From Elusimicrobiales bacterium (lineage in GTDB: Bacteria > Elusimicrobiota > Elusimicrobia > Elusimicrobiales > UBA9959), in NCBI GenBank assembly GCA_028688015.1, contig JAQTZB010000001.1:289663-353662 (forward strand): a DNA stretch of 64,000 nucleotides, given 5' to 3'. The notes below the pieces were generated by a model, which was not told the DNA's origin, made no database searches, and saw only the letters and a program-made list of their open reading frames with translations. Position numbers and translations under genes: made by a program. Below are positions 1 to 8,346 of the stretch, piece after piece. Each line of letters begins with the position of its first letter. Position 1 is the stretch's first letter.

Positions 1-1620
1 TTTGGCAGCGGCCTTGGCGGGGGCGGCCGGGGAATCCTTGAATACCAGCTTCGCCACGCTCAGGTCGAAGTCGGCCTTGGGATGCTTAAGCAGGTCGCGG
101 GCCTTGAAGGAGGCGGTGAGCTCCGCCCCGTCCAGCTGGCCCTGCAGCTTCTTCGCGGAGGCGGAATCCATCGTGAACTCCACCGTGCCCGTAAGGCCGG
201 TCAGCGCGCGGCCGGCGAACGACGCGCCGAGCCCGTTCAGGGAGGCCCTGCCGGAGACCGCGGGCTTTCCTCCCGCGTAGGTGTAATCGAGCGCCGCGGA
301 GGCCCCGCCCGACGGGGCGTAAGGCTTGAGCAGGCCCGGGGCGATGTCCGCCACGCGCGCGAAATTTTTTATCTCCGCGTTGACGGAGCCGGCGGCCCTC
401 AGTGCTCCGGAAAAATTAACCGTGCTCCTGCCGGAGGCGGACAGCGGGGCCGACTCCAGCGTGAAGGACGAGACCTCCGCCGTGCCGTCCTTCAGCTTAA
501 GCCGCGCGGATATTTCGGCGAGCGGCAGCTTGAGCCCCTTGGGCACTGGAAAGTCCCTGGCTTTCTTCGCCAGCAGCGTCGTGTCGATCTCCGGGACCTG
601 GGCTTTTACGTCGGCCTGGAGGTCGTACGCGGCGCGCGGGTTCCAGGCGGCGCGGCCTTTCAGGTTAGCCTTGACCGGGCCCGCGCGCAGCGCCACCGCG
701 CGCAGCGCCACGCCCTTCGCCGTCAGCTTGAAGTCGGCGTCGGCCGCTATTTCCGGCAGCAGGATCTTGGGCGGCAGGCCCTTGAAGACCGTCCGGAGGT
801 CGGCCGTGGAGAACTGTTTGATGACGAGGGCCAGCTTGGCGTCGGGCTCCAGGAGGTTCTTCAGCGAGCCTTTCGCCTCGGCCCTGACTTCACCCAGCGC
901 GAGCGAGGCGCGCTCTATTTCGGCCGTCCCCTTAGCCGGGTCGAATCCGCCCAGGGCCAGTTTTCCCTTCAGCGCCGCGGGGATCTCGCCCTTGAAGTAG
1001 GGTGAGGCCACGCTCAGCGTGAAGTCCGCCTCAACCGGGAACAGGCCGGAGGGAGAAATGCCGGAGGCGGAAAGGTTGATGTCCTTCAGCGTAACGGCCA
1101 GGTCGCCGGCGGCGTTGGCGTAGGAGAAGGAGGAGCCCCGCACCTTCAGGCTGGAGACGGAGAGCTGCGGGGGCGCCGCCGCCTGGCGCTGCCCCGGCGC
1201 GGCCGCCTGCCGGGGTTCCTGCGGGGGCGGGGGCATCAGATCGGAGAAGTTGTACGTTTCCGGCTTAACTTCCGTAACGCGCATCCTGAGCGCGTCGGCC
1301 GTGACGGAATTTATCTTAAGTTCGCCGCGCAGCAGGGACCTGAAGGAAGGGCGTACCGAGAATGAGGCGGCGCTGAAGAATTCCCCCCGCTTGAAGTCGG
1401 GGTACTCGGAGACGCGCAGGTTGGCGATGGCGAGGCCCTTGAGCCCCAGGGCCACCGAATCAAAGGTGACCTCCCGGCGCAGGTTCCTGGCCGCGTAGTC
1501 GGTGGTGAGCGCTTTGAGCCGGGCCTGGGTGAAATAAAGCTTCAGGCCCAGCGCCGCTGCGCCGAGCGCCAGCGCGAGGCCGCCCAGGGACCAGCCTAAG
1601 ATTTTCAGGGCTTTGCTCAT
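1..1620 (-). CDS. AsmA-like envelope protein (partial, C-terminus off the left edge)
   Basis: An open minus-strand frame runs from ATG at 1620 to the window edge, giving 540 residues without a stop. The N-terminus has one membrane segment (about residues 6-28, rich in Leu, Ala and Gly). It is followed by a long periplasmic region built of repeating beta-strand stretches such as ALRAAGSVNAEIKNFARVAD, typical of AsmA/DUF748 proteins that act in outer-membrane assembly or lipid transport. A Pro/Gln/Ala-rich linker lies near residues 125-150. The start is preceded by TATAAT with six bases between and no Shine-Dalgarno sequence, so the mRNA may be leaderless. It diverges from the sugar kinase at 1687. 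Family placement rests on overall pattern, not on a diagnostic motif. Confidence 0.72.
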   Translation of the reverse strand, partial: MSKALKILGWSLGGLALALGAAALGLKLYFTQARLKALTTDYAARNLRREVTFDSVALGLKGLAIANLRVSEYPDFKRGEFFSAASFSVRPSFRSLLRGELKINSVTADALRMRVTEVKPETYNFSDLMPPPPQEPRQAAAPGQRQAAAPPQLSVSSLKVRGSSFSYANAAGDLAVTLKDINLSASGISPSGLFPVEADFTLSVASPYFKGEIPAALKGKLALGGFDPAKGTAEIERASLALGEVRAEAKGSLKNLLEPDAKLALVIKQFSTADLRTVFKGLPPKILLPEIAADADFKLTAKGVALRAVALRAGPVKANLKGRAAWNPRAAYDLQADVKAQVPEIDTTLLAKKARDFPVPKGLKLPLAEISARLKLKDGTAEVSSFTLESAPLSASGRSTVNFSGALRAAGSVNAEIKNFARVADIAPGLLKPYAPSGGASAALDYTYAGGKPAVSGRASLNGLGASFAGRALTGLTGTVEFTMDSASAKKLQGQLDGAELTASFKARDLLKHPKADFDLSVAKLVFKDSPAAPAKAAAK

Positions 1621-1686
1621 GTTATTATTATATAAAAGTTAGGTTTCAAAACCCCCCGGCAAAATGCTAAATTTTACTTACCGAGA
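1621..1686. promoter_or_regulatory. divergent promoter region between asmA-like gene and pfkB-like kinase
   Basis: This is a 66-bp AT-rich gap. On the minus strand TATAAT (1632-1627) sits six bases before the asmA-like ATG. On the plus strand an extended -10 (TG-N-TAAATT, 1665-1673) precedes the kinase ATG by 13 bases. No convincing -35 hexamer is seen for either. Promoter calls are by eye. Confidence 0.45.
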
Positions 1687-2622
1687 ATGAACGCGCTTAT
1701 CGTAAACCTCAACCTTTCGGTAGACAAGACCGTCGTGGTCCCGGATTTCGAAACGGGCCGCATCTTCCGCGTGGGCGACACCGTCACCCTGCCCGGCGGC
1801 AAGGGGGTGAACGTGGCGCGCGCGCTGCGCTCGCTCGGCCTGGAGTCCCCCGTCGCCGGTTTCGCCAGCGGCTACAACGGCCGCTGGATAACCGAGCGCC
1901 TGAAGGCGGAGAACTTCAATTCCTTCGTGCAGTATCACTCCGCCGGCGAGTCGCGCGTCTGCTATACCGTGGTGGACCGGCGCGGCGTGACGACCGACCT
2001 TAACGAAGAGGGCCCGGCCGTGCCCGCCGCGGCCCAGGCGGCCTTCCTTAAGAAATTTTCGGCGCTCTCGGGCAGCTTCCGCGCGGCCGCCGTCTGCGGC
2101 CGGGTCTCGGCCGGGCTTAAAAAAGGCTTCTACGCTTCCCTGGTGAAGCTGGCCGCGGCGCGCGGCTGCTTCACCGTTTTCGACACCAGCGGCCCCGCGC
2201 TGGCCGAGGCCGTCGCCGCCGGGGCCGAAGGCGTGAAGATCAACCGGTTCGAGTTCCAGGAGCTCTGCGGCTGCCGCTTCAGCCCGGCCAAGGTAGCCGC
2301 TTACTTCGAGCGCTGGCGCCGCGCCGGTCTGAAGACGCTGATAGTGACCGACGGGGACAAGCCCACCTACGCGGCCTCCCCTTTCGGGCTCTGGCGCGCC
2401 CGGCCGCCGCGCCTGGGCGGCGTCAAGAGCGCCGTCGGGGCTGGCGACTCGTTCATGGCCGGGTTCCTGTTCGGCTTCCTGAACGGGTTCGATTTCGAGC
2501 GCACGCTGAAACTGGCGTCGGGCGCGGCCGCGTCCGACTGCCTCAGCGTGGGGGCCGGTTTCATCGACAGGGCGCAGGCGCTGGCCTACGCGCAGAAGGC
2601 CGCGGTGGAAAAGATCGGCTGA
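1687..2622 (+). CDS. PfkB-family sugar kinase, 1-phosphofructokinase/tagatose-6-phosphate kinase-like
   Basis: The 311-residue length is normal for the LacC/FruK branch of PfkB kinases, which phosphorylate sugar phosphates with ATP. The N-terminus MNALIVNLNLSVDKTVVVPD and the LPGGKGVNVARALRSLG motif (about residues 36-52) match the substrate-binding part of this branch. The C-terminal anion-hole motif is VGAGDSFMAGF with the catalytic Asp at residue 254. The next gene begins 19 bp downstream, so the two are probably co-transcribed and link sugar phosphate entry to acetyl-CoA conversion. The exact substrate cannot be fixed from sequence alone. The leader is very short and only weakly SD-like (CGAGA). 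Confidence 0.85.
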   Translation: MNALIVNLNLSVDKTVVVPDFETGRIFRVGDTVTLPGGKGVNVARALRSLGLESPVAGFASGYNGRWITERLKAENFNSFVQYHSAGESRVCYTVVDRRGVTTDLNEEGPAVPAAAQAAFLKKFSALSGSFRAAAVCGRVSAGLKKGFYASLVKLAAARGCFTVFDTSGPALAEAVAAGAEGVKINRFEFQELCGCRFSPAKVAAYFERWRRAGLKTLIVTDGDKPTYAASPFGLWRARPPRLGGVKSAVGAGDSFMAGFLFGFLNGFDFERTLKLASGAAASDCLSVGAGFIDRAQALAYAQKAAVEKIG

Positions 2623-2641
2623 ACTACAGCATGGAGGCGAC

Positions 2642-4909
2642 ATGGAAAATTTCGACGCGATAGAGAAGATCCTGGCGGCGGCCGGCGGCGAGGGCCGCAA
2701 GAGCCTCAGCGAGCCCGAGGTTTACCGGGTCTTCGAGCTGGCCGGGCTGGGCGCGCCTAAATATTGCCTGTACGGGGCCAAGGGCTTCGACGCGGCGGCC
2801 AGCGCGGCGGACGCCTGCGCCAGGCTGCCCGGCGACAAGGCCGTGCTGAAGCTGGTGTCGGCCGTCACGCTGCACAAGACGGAGGCCGGCGGGGTTAAGA
2901 TAACGGACAAGACCCCCGAAGCGCTGGGCGCCGCCATGAAGGCCATGTCCGGCAAGTTCGCGGACGCCGACGGTTTCATGGCCGTGGAGTTCCTGCCCCA
3001 TTCCGCTTTCGCGCTGGGCGAGGAGCTGCTGCTGGGCGCCCGCTCCGACGACGCCTTCGGCCCGGTGCTCACGCTGGGCCCGGGCGGCACCAACGCCGAG
3101 GCGCTGACCAAGTCGCTGCGCCCCGGCACTTCCCCCTCCGTCATCCCCGCCCACCTGGCTTTCAGTTCCGAGACCTGGAAAAAATTTCTGGCCGGCAGCT
3201 GGATCTGGAAATACACCTCCGGCAAGGTGCGCGGCGGCCGCGAGCTGGCGCAGGACGGCGAGCTGATCAAATGGCTCGAGGGCTTCTCCCACCTGATGAA
3301 GCATTTCCGCGACGGCGGCTCCTCGCCCTGGGCGATAGAGGAGTTCGAGATCAACCCGCTGGCCGTCTCGAAGGGCCGGCTGACCGCGCTGGACGGCGTG
3401 CTGCGCTTCCGGCCGGCCAAAAAGGCCGCGCCGCGCCGCAAGCCGTCGAGGCAGGGCGTGGACGGGCTCATCCACACGAAGAGCGCGGCCGTGGTGGGCG
3501 TCAGCGAGAAGAAGCTGAACATGGCCCGCATCATTCTCAATAACATCGTGAAGGCCGGCTTCCCCAAAGAGCACACCTACATCATCAAGGAGGGCGTCTC
3601 GGAGATAGACGGCGTAAAATGCTTCCCCTCCCCGGCGCAGCTCCCGGAGAAGGTGGACATGTACGTGGTGGCGGTGCCGTCGCCCGAGGTGCCGCGCGTG
3701 CTGGCCGAGGCCGGGAGTTCCGGCAAGGTCAACGGCGTGGTGCTGATCTCCGGCGGCATGGGCGAGAAGTCCGGCTCCGAGGACATGGCCGGCGCCGTGG
3801 TGGAGGCCATCGCCGCGGCCAAGGACAAGAACCCGGATTTCGCGCTCTCCGGCGGCAACTCGATGGGCATCGTGCTCAACGGCGTGAAGCTGAATACTTT
3901 CTTTATCCCGGAATACAAGATGGAGCACCCGCTCGGGGTGAACCCGTTCATGGCCAAGACGGCCTTCGTCAGCCAGAGCGGCGCCTTCGTGATCTCGACG
4001 GTGAGCAAGATGCCCTGGCTGAAACCGGCCTACTGCATAACCGTGGGCAACCAGCAGGACGTCACAGTGCCGGACTACGTGGAGCAGCTGGCCGACGAGG
4101 ACGACCTTAAGGTGCTGCTGGTCTACATGGAGGGCTTCAAGCCCGGCGACGGGCTGGCCCTGGCCAAGGTCATAGAGAAGGCCCGCTCCAAGGGCAAGCT
4201 GGTGGTCCTTTACAAGGCGGGCCGCACGGCGGTCGGGCAGAAGGCGGTAATGGGCCACACGGCCTCCATTGCCGGCGACTACCTGGTTACGCGCCTGATC
4301 ATGGAGGGCGCGGGCGCGCTGGTGGCCGAGACCTTCGACGAGTTCAACGACCTGGCCGCGCTGGCCTGCACCTTCGGCGGGTACGCCGCCCCTGAACACG
4401 GCAATACTTTCTTCATGAGCAACGCCGGCTTCGAGGCGGCCGGCATGGCCGACGGCGTGGCGGGCCGCGTGACCGCGGAGATGAGTAAGGAACTGGCGGG
4501 CGAGATGGGCGGGGTTCTGAAGGAGCACAGGCTGGACTCCATCGTGGACGCCAAGAACCCGCTGGACATCACGCCGATGGCGACCGACGCGGCGATAGGC
4601 GGCGTGGTGCAGGCGGCGCTGCGCTCGGACGAATTCTCAGGGGCCATCGTTTCGATGATACCGCTTACGGCTATGATGAACACGCTGCCGAAGGGCGGGG
4701 CCTACCCGGACGACCTGGAGAAGTCTTTTCTGCGGGCCGCGGCGGAAGAAGCGCGGGCCGAGGGCAAGCCGCTGCTGTTCTGCGTGGGCTCCGGCACGCG
4801 CTACGAGCCTTACTGCGACTACGCCGAGCGGCTCGGTATCCCCGTCTTCCGCTCCGCCGACCGCGCCGTCAAAATGTACGCCAAGTATCTGGAATACACC
4901 CTCGGCTGA
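2642..4909 (+). CDS. acetate--CoA ligase (ADP-forming), fused beta-alpha subunits
   Basis: At 755 residues this is a full-length fused NDP-forming acyl-CoA synthetase, which converts acyl-CoA, ADP and phosphate to acid, CoA and ATP. The ATP-grasp (beta) part comes first (about residues 15-260, including AVLKLVSAVTLHKTEAGGV). A Lys/Arg-rich linker follows (about 258-273), then the CoA-binding Rossmann domain (from about 280, AAVVGVSEKK) and the ligase domains. The phosphorylated histidine is in GHTAS at residue 539. The order is reversed relative to the common alpha-beta fusion. It follows the PfkB kinase by 19 bp, and a strong terminator follows it. The likely role is ATP-yielding acetate formation in fermentation; the acyl substrate is inferred. 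Confidence 0.88.
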   Translation: MENFDAIEKILAAAGGEGRKSLSEPEVYRVFELAGLGAPKYCLYGAKGFDAAASAADACARLPGDKAVLKLVSAVTLHKTEAGGVKITDKTPEALGAAMKAMSGKFADADGFMAVEFLPHSAFALGEELLLGARSDDAFGPVLTLGPGGTNAEALTKSLRPGTSPSVIPAHLAFSSETWKKFLAGSWIWKYTSGKVRGGRELAQDGELIKWLEGFSHLMKHFRDGGSSPWAIEEFEINPLAVSKGRLTALDGVLRFRPAKKAAPRRKPSRQGVDGLIHTKSAAVVGVSEKKLNMARIILNNIVKAGFPKEHTYIIKEGVSEIDGVKCFPSPAQLPEKVDMYVVAVPSPEVPRVLAEAGSSGKVNGVVLISGGMGEKSGSEDMAGAVVEAIAAAKDKNPDFALSGGNSMGIVLNGVKLNTFFIPEYKMEHPLGVNPFMAKTAFVSQSGAFVISTVSKMPWLKPAYCITVGNQQDVTVPDYVEQLADEDDLKVLLVYMEGFKPGDGLALAKVIEKARSKGKLVVLYKAGRTAVGQKAVMGHTASIAGDYLVTRLIMEGAGALVAETFDEFNDLAALACTFGGYAAPEHGNTFFMSNAGFEAAGMADGVAGRVTAEMSKELAGEMGGVLKEHRLDSIVDAKNPLDITPMATDAAIGGVVQAALRSDEFSGAIVSMIPLTAMMNTLPKGGAYPDDLEKSFLRAAAEEARAEGKPLLFCVGSGTRYEPYCDYAERLGIPVFRSADRAVKMYAKYLEYTLG

Positions 4910-4927
4910 CGCGTCCCCGTCGCAAAT

Positions 4928-4957
4928 AAAGAAGCCCCCTAACCGGGGCTTCTTTGT
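4928..4957 (+). terminator. rho-independent terminator after the acyl-CoA synthetase
   Basis: GAAGCCCC and GGGGCTTC form a strong GC stem around the loop CTAACC or similar, followed by TTTGTTTTT. It lies 20-50 bp after the stop codon and closes the pfkB/acs unit. Confidence 0.85.
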
Positions 4958-4979
4958 TTTTCAGGGAGCCGCGAGAAGT

Positions 4980-5304
4980 CCAGTCGGGTCCGGGCGGGGA
5001 GGGGCTCCTGGCTCCTGGGCAGAGGGAAACCGTTGCGCGGTTTCCCCCCGCCTTTGGGAATTTAAGGCGGGGCCCCCCTTCCCCAAAGTCGCCAGGAACC
5101 CCTCCCCGCCCGTCCCCTCCGTATATTTGTCAGTCTATGCCAAGCGAGCCACCAGCGGAGACCGCAGGGATGGGGTCCGAAAAAGCCTGTCGGAGGCCGA
5201 CGCTTGCGTAAGCGCGGAGGCCGAGACGGGCAGCGGCGAGCACGGTGTGCGAGACCGCGGTTTTTCGGGCCCCGTCCCTGCGGTAGGCCGCCAACCCACG
5301 AGCG
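4980..5304 (+). repeat. structured intergenic element, copy 1
   Basis: This 325-bp element sits between two terminators in a convergent gap. A 13-bp stem pairs 4992-5004 with 5099-5111. It encloses two hairpins: one around TTGCG (5026-5045) and one pairing about 5048-5054 with 5065-5071. A second long stem pairs 5161-5184 with 5261-5284 over 24 contiguous positions, two of them G-U wobbles. Inside it lie small hairpins around CGCTTGCGTAAGCG and GCACGGTGTGC. Copy 2 (21941-22261) keeps the same architecture with compensatory changes. It may be a non-coding RNA or a palindromic mobile repeat. Strand is assigned so that all copies read the same way; the transcribed strand is not known. Confidence 0.75.
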
Positions 5305-5330
5305 CCCCTTAGCTGCAGGTAGCCGAAATA

Positions 5331-5356
5331 GAGAAGCCCCTTCCGGGGCTTCTCTC
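5331..5356 (-). terminator. bidirectional terminator after the alcohol dehydrogenase gene
   Basis: GAGAAGCCCC and GGGGCTTCTC pair across the loop TTCC. On the minus strand this follows the dehydrogenase stop at 5375 by about 20 bases. The flanks are A/T-poor, so the U-tract is weak, but stem strength and position fit a terminator. Confidence 0.65.
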
Positions 5357-5374
5357 TTGCTGATGCCTGCTCGT

Positions 5375-6520
5375 CTACTTTGCTTTATTAAGAATCTTCT
5401 CTATTTCGGGCTGCTCGTGCTTCATGCCCCACAGGCGGATGAGGCCCATGGCGTTGGCGGCTATCTTGGGAATGTCTTCGGGCGGGATGCCGGCTTCGGG
5501 CAGGCGCACTGGGGCGCCGGCCTTGCGGAAGAAATCCTCGAAGGCCAGGATGGTCTCGTCGGCGGTCTTGACGCCGAAGACGGCCGCGCCGAATTTTTCC
5601 AGCCGCGCGGGGCCGGCGGTCTCCAGATGGTGCTTGAACCAGGCCGGCATCACTATGGCCAGGCCCGCTCCGTGCGCTATGTCATAGAGCGCGCTGAGGG
5701 AATGTTCAATGGCGTGGTTGATGAAGTTCATCCCGCCGTAGCCGCAGGTTGCCAGGCCGTTGAGGGCCAGGGTGGCGGACCACATCATGGAGGCCCGGGC
5801 GTTGTAGTCGGCCGGGTCCTTCAGGATGCGCAGCGTGGACGCGACCACGGACCGGGCCAGCGCGTGGACGACCTCGTCTGTTATCTCCGCGTCGGCGTCC
5901 CTGGTGGTGAAATAACCTTCGATGATGTGCGCGAGCGCGTCTACCGCGCCGTTGGCCACCTGCGCGCGGGGCAGCGTCAGCGTGGTTTCCGGGTCCAGCG
6001 CCGAGACCCGCGGGAAGAGCGCCGGGCTGTGGGCCGAGTACTTCTGCGCGGTCGCCTCGTTGGTAACCACGCAACCGGCGTTCATCTCCGAGCCGGTGGC
6101 CGGCAGGGTCAGCGCGGTGAAGAGCGGCAGCGCCTCGCGGATCTCTGCCTTGCCGCAGAAGAAATCCCAGACGTCGCCGGGGAATCTGGCTCCGGCCGCG
6201 ATGGCCTTGGCCTCGTCTATGACGGAGCCGCCGCCGGCCGCCACGACCACGTCGCAGCCGTTCGCCTTGGCTTTTTCTATGCCGGCTTTCACGTGGGAGA
6301 GGGCCGGGTTGGGTTTTACGCCGGCATGCTCGACTATCTCCACGCCGTTGGCCTTCAGGGCGCCGGTCAGCACGTCGTAGACGCCGTTCTTCTTTATGCT
6401 GCCGCCGCCGTAGACCAGCAGGGCCTTTTTGCCCGCCGCCGCGGCCTCCGGGCCCAGCTTGGCCACCACGGCCTTGCCGAAAATTATCCTGGTAGGGTTG
6501 ACGAAAGTAAAGTTCTGCAT
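5375..6520 (-). CDS. iron-containing alcohol dehydrogenase, YqhD/BdhA-like
   Basis: The 381-residue protein is a group III NAD(P)-dependent alcohol dehydrogenase. The nucleotide-binding motif AAGGGSVIDEAKAIAAG is at about residues 94-110. Predicted metal ligands D194, H198, H269 and H283 fall in GAVDALAHIIEGYF, INHAIEHSLSALYDIAHG and neighbours, in the spacing known for YqhD. The enzyme would reduce aldehydes such as acetaldehyde or butyraldehyde, regenerating NAD(P)+ in fermentation. It faces the ADP-forming synthetase across the intergenic element and has its own terminator. The start ATG at 6520 has an upstream AGGAGG (read on the minus strand). The true substrate is not determined. Confidence 0.9.
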   Translation of the reverse strand: MQNFTFVNPTRIIFGKAVVAKLGPEAAAAGKKALLVYGGGSIKKNGVYDVLTGALKANGVEIVEHAGVKPNPALSHVKAGIEKAKANGCDVVVAAGGGSVIDEAKAIAAGARFPGDVWDFFCGKAEIREALPLFTALTLPATGSEMNAGCVVTNEATAQKYSAHSPALFPRVSALDPETTLTLPRAQVANGAVDALAHIIEGYFTTRDADAEITDEVVHALARSVVASTLRILKDPADYNARASMMWSATLALNGLATCGYGGMNFINHAIEHSLSALYDIAHGAGLAIVMPAWFKHHLETAGPARLEKFGAAVFGVKTADETILAFEDFFRKAGAPVRLPEAGIPPEDIPKIAANAMGLIRLWGMKHEQPEIEKILNKAK

Positions 6521-6556
6521 GCAGCCTCCTTTAACCGAACTTAAATTCTACAAAAG

Positions 6557-6584
6557 AAAAACCGCGGCCTGCGCCGCGGTCTTC
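6557..6584 (-). terminator. terminator of the secreted 541-residue protein gene
   Basis: ACCGCGG and CCGCGGT pair (6561-6580) and, read on the minus strand, are followed by TTTTTCTTTTG. It lies 20 bases after the stop at 6601. Confidence 0.8.
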
Positions 6585-6600
6585 CCTTCCCCTTGCCGGT

Positions 6601-8226
6601 CTATTCCGCGTCCACCCAGATGCGGGCCGGTATCCCGGCGGCGCCGAAACCCTTGGTGCCCACGGGCGTCTCGGAGGCCAGGCAGCCGGAGATGAAGGCG
6701 CGGGCCTTCACCAGCTCGTGCATGGGGTTTATCAGGATGGGCTTGCTTTTGCCCTTCTTGAAGTCTACGTGGTCCTTCTTCACGATGTACTTGGAATTCA
6801 GCTGGCCGCTGTAGTCGTTGTAGATGATCTCTACGTGGCAGTCCAGGTAGTCGCGGTAGAGGGGCTTCAGCCACATGCGCGCCTCGTCGAGGTCGGCCTT
6901 GAAGTCGGTGCTCTCCACATACTCGAGGCGGTCGCGGAAATCTTCGGTGAGGTCCAGGTAGACGTTGGGGTCGCAGTAGTTCTTGTCCGGCGTGAAGCCC
7001 TCGTACTGCTTCTCGTTGACGGCCTTAGCCACCCGCGCGCCGATCTTGCCGCCGGTGGAGTTGACGTAGTCTTCCTGCTGCTCGTCCTGGTCGTTTGCGC
7101 CGTTGAGGACGTGGGAGCCGGCGGTCTCTATGCCGCCGATCAGCGCCGCGCGCAGGCCGCCGCGCACATAGCCGTAGAGCATGATGCCGTGGAAGTGGTA
7201 CCACGCGCCGTACTTGTCTCCCTTGCCCTGGTAGAAATTGCTGATGTTGGCGAGCTTGCGGGTGACGGCCAGCTTGTCGCGCTCGGGGTGGCGCCAGTTG
7301 TCGCCCAGGATATTCTCTATGGCGAGGATGGTAAGGTAGACGTCGCCGTTATGCAGCTGGTAGCCGCGGCGGAACAACTGGTCCATGGTGACCGAGCCGT
7401 CCTGTCGGGAGAGAATATACTCTATCAGGGCGCTTTCCTGCCCGGTCTTGAAGTGGCGGGAGGTAACGCCGGAGGCCAGCGCGGTCAGCAGCTTGGTGAA
7501 GGTCAGAGGGATGATCTCGCCCTTCTCGCGGCAGTACTGGCGGAATTCCGGGCTCCACTCGTGCGGCTGGCCGAAGAAGGGCTCTATGCCCTTGGCCCGC
7601 TCCTCGGCGATGATCTGCGTGTACATCTTGAGCATCTCTTTCTTGCGGAAGGGATTGATGCGGCCTTCTATGTGCAGCTTGGAGTTGCGCAGCTGCACCA
7701 GCAGGCGCTGCTTTTCATCCTCGGGCACGTCCAGCGCCAGGATGTCGGCCTCTGTGGGCATTGCTATGGGCGGGTCCTGCACTACGGGGTTCTGGTCTGA
7801 ATAGGTGCCGCCGTTGGGGTTGCCGTTGTCCTCTGCGATGCCGAAGATGACCTGGAAAAGGATCTTGGGGAGGTTCTTGGTGTAGACCGTCAGGGCAACG
7901 TCGCTCTGCAGGTCGTGGCGCTGGTAGCCGGCCTGGCGGTACTGGCGGGCGAAGTCTATGGTGCCGTCTATGCCGGGAATGTCTATAGTGCCGCCGATGA
8001 GGTGCAGCTTCTCGGCCGCGGGGCGGCGGCGCATCAGCAGCGGGTCGTAGGAATTGCGTTCAAGGTAGAAGTTGCCCGCCTTCGTCTGAGGGGCGGAGGC
8101 CGGGAGCGGGGTCTGGAAATTTTGCGAGGCGGCTTTGAGCTGCTGCACGTCTATCGGCTGGAGCTGCTGGGCGCCGGCGGGCGCCGCGGCGAGGCAGGCT
8201 ATCAGGGCAAAAAGTGCTTTTTTCAT
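6601..8226 (-). CDS. secreted protein of unknown function (541 aa)
   Basis: I do not recognise a family. The N-terminus (MKKALFALIACLAAAPAGAQ) is a clear signal peptide with cleavage likely after the AGA near residue 19. The mature protein is mostly soluble, without further membrane segments or obvious repeats. Dense aromatic and charged stretches, including WYHFHGIMLYGYVRGGLRA near the middle, suggest a folded enzyme-like or structural domain. Four cysteines are visible, two of them in the last third (NYCDP and DCHVE). It is monocistronic, with a GGAGAG ribosome-binding site upstream of ATG and its own terminator. It diverges from the glycosyltransferase at 8347. Nothing in the sequence supports a functional claim. 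Confidence 0.7.
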   Translation of the reverse strand: MKKALFALIACLAAAPAGAQQLQPIDVQQLKAASQNFQTPLPASAPQTKAGNFYLERNSYDPLLMRRRPAAEKLHLIGGTIDIPGIDGTIDFARQYRQAGYQRHDLQSDVALTVYTKNLPKILFQVIFGIAEDNGNPNGGTYSDQNPVVQDPPIAMPTEADILALDVPEDEKQRLLVQLRNSKLHIEGRINPFRKKEMLKMYTQIIAEERAKGIEPFFGQPHEWSPEFRQYCREKGEIIPLTFTKLLTALASGVTSRHFKTGQESALIEYILSRQDGSVTMDQLFRRGYQLHNGDVYLTILAIENILGDNWRHPERDKLAVTRKLANISNFYQGKGDKYGAWYHFHGIMLYGYVRGGLRAALIGGIETAGSHVLNGANDQDEQQEDYVNSTGGKIGARVAKAVNEKQYEGFTPDKNYCDPNVYLDLTEDFRDRLEYVESTDFKADLDEARMWLKPLYRDYLDCHVEIIYNDYSGQLNSKYIVKKDHVDFKKGKSKPILINPMHELVKARAFISGCLASETPVGTKGFGAAGIPARIWVDAE

Positions 8227-8346
8227 CAGTCTCTCCGTGCTTGCTGCTGCGATATACTATAATTTAACAGAACCAGGGCCTTTCGGGATGTGCATAAAGG
8301 CCCAGGCCCGGGCGGTATTTAGGCCCAGGTCCAGCGTAGGCCCCAA
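8227..8346. promoter_or_regulatory. divergent intergenic region with -10-like boxes and a leader hairpin
   Basis: The AT-rich core holds TATAAT on the plus strand (8258-8263) and TATAGT on the minus strand (8261-8256). No good -35 is seen. On the plus side, GGGCCTTT and AAAGGCCC (8276-8303) form a perfect 8-bp stem in the leader of the glycosyltransferase, and several GGCCCAGG-like words follow. Function of the hairpin is unknown. Confidence 0.4.

Noticed and set aside
4980..5304. Known structured RNA (RNase P, tmRNA, SRP RNA or 6S RNA)
   Set aside because: None of the conserved signatures I know for these classes is present, and two diverged copies would be unusual for single-copy housekeeping RNAs.
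5127..5312. Short plus-strand frame inside element copy 1, with a relative in copy 2
   Set aside because: The shared peptide words arise from conserved RNA-like bases; the base changes are compensatory in stems and do not follow codon positions.
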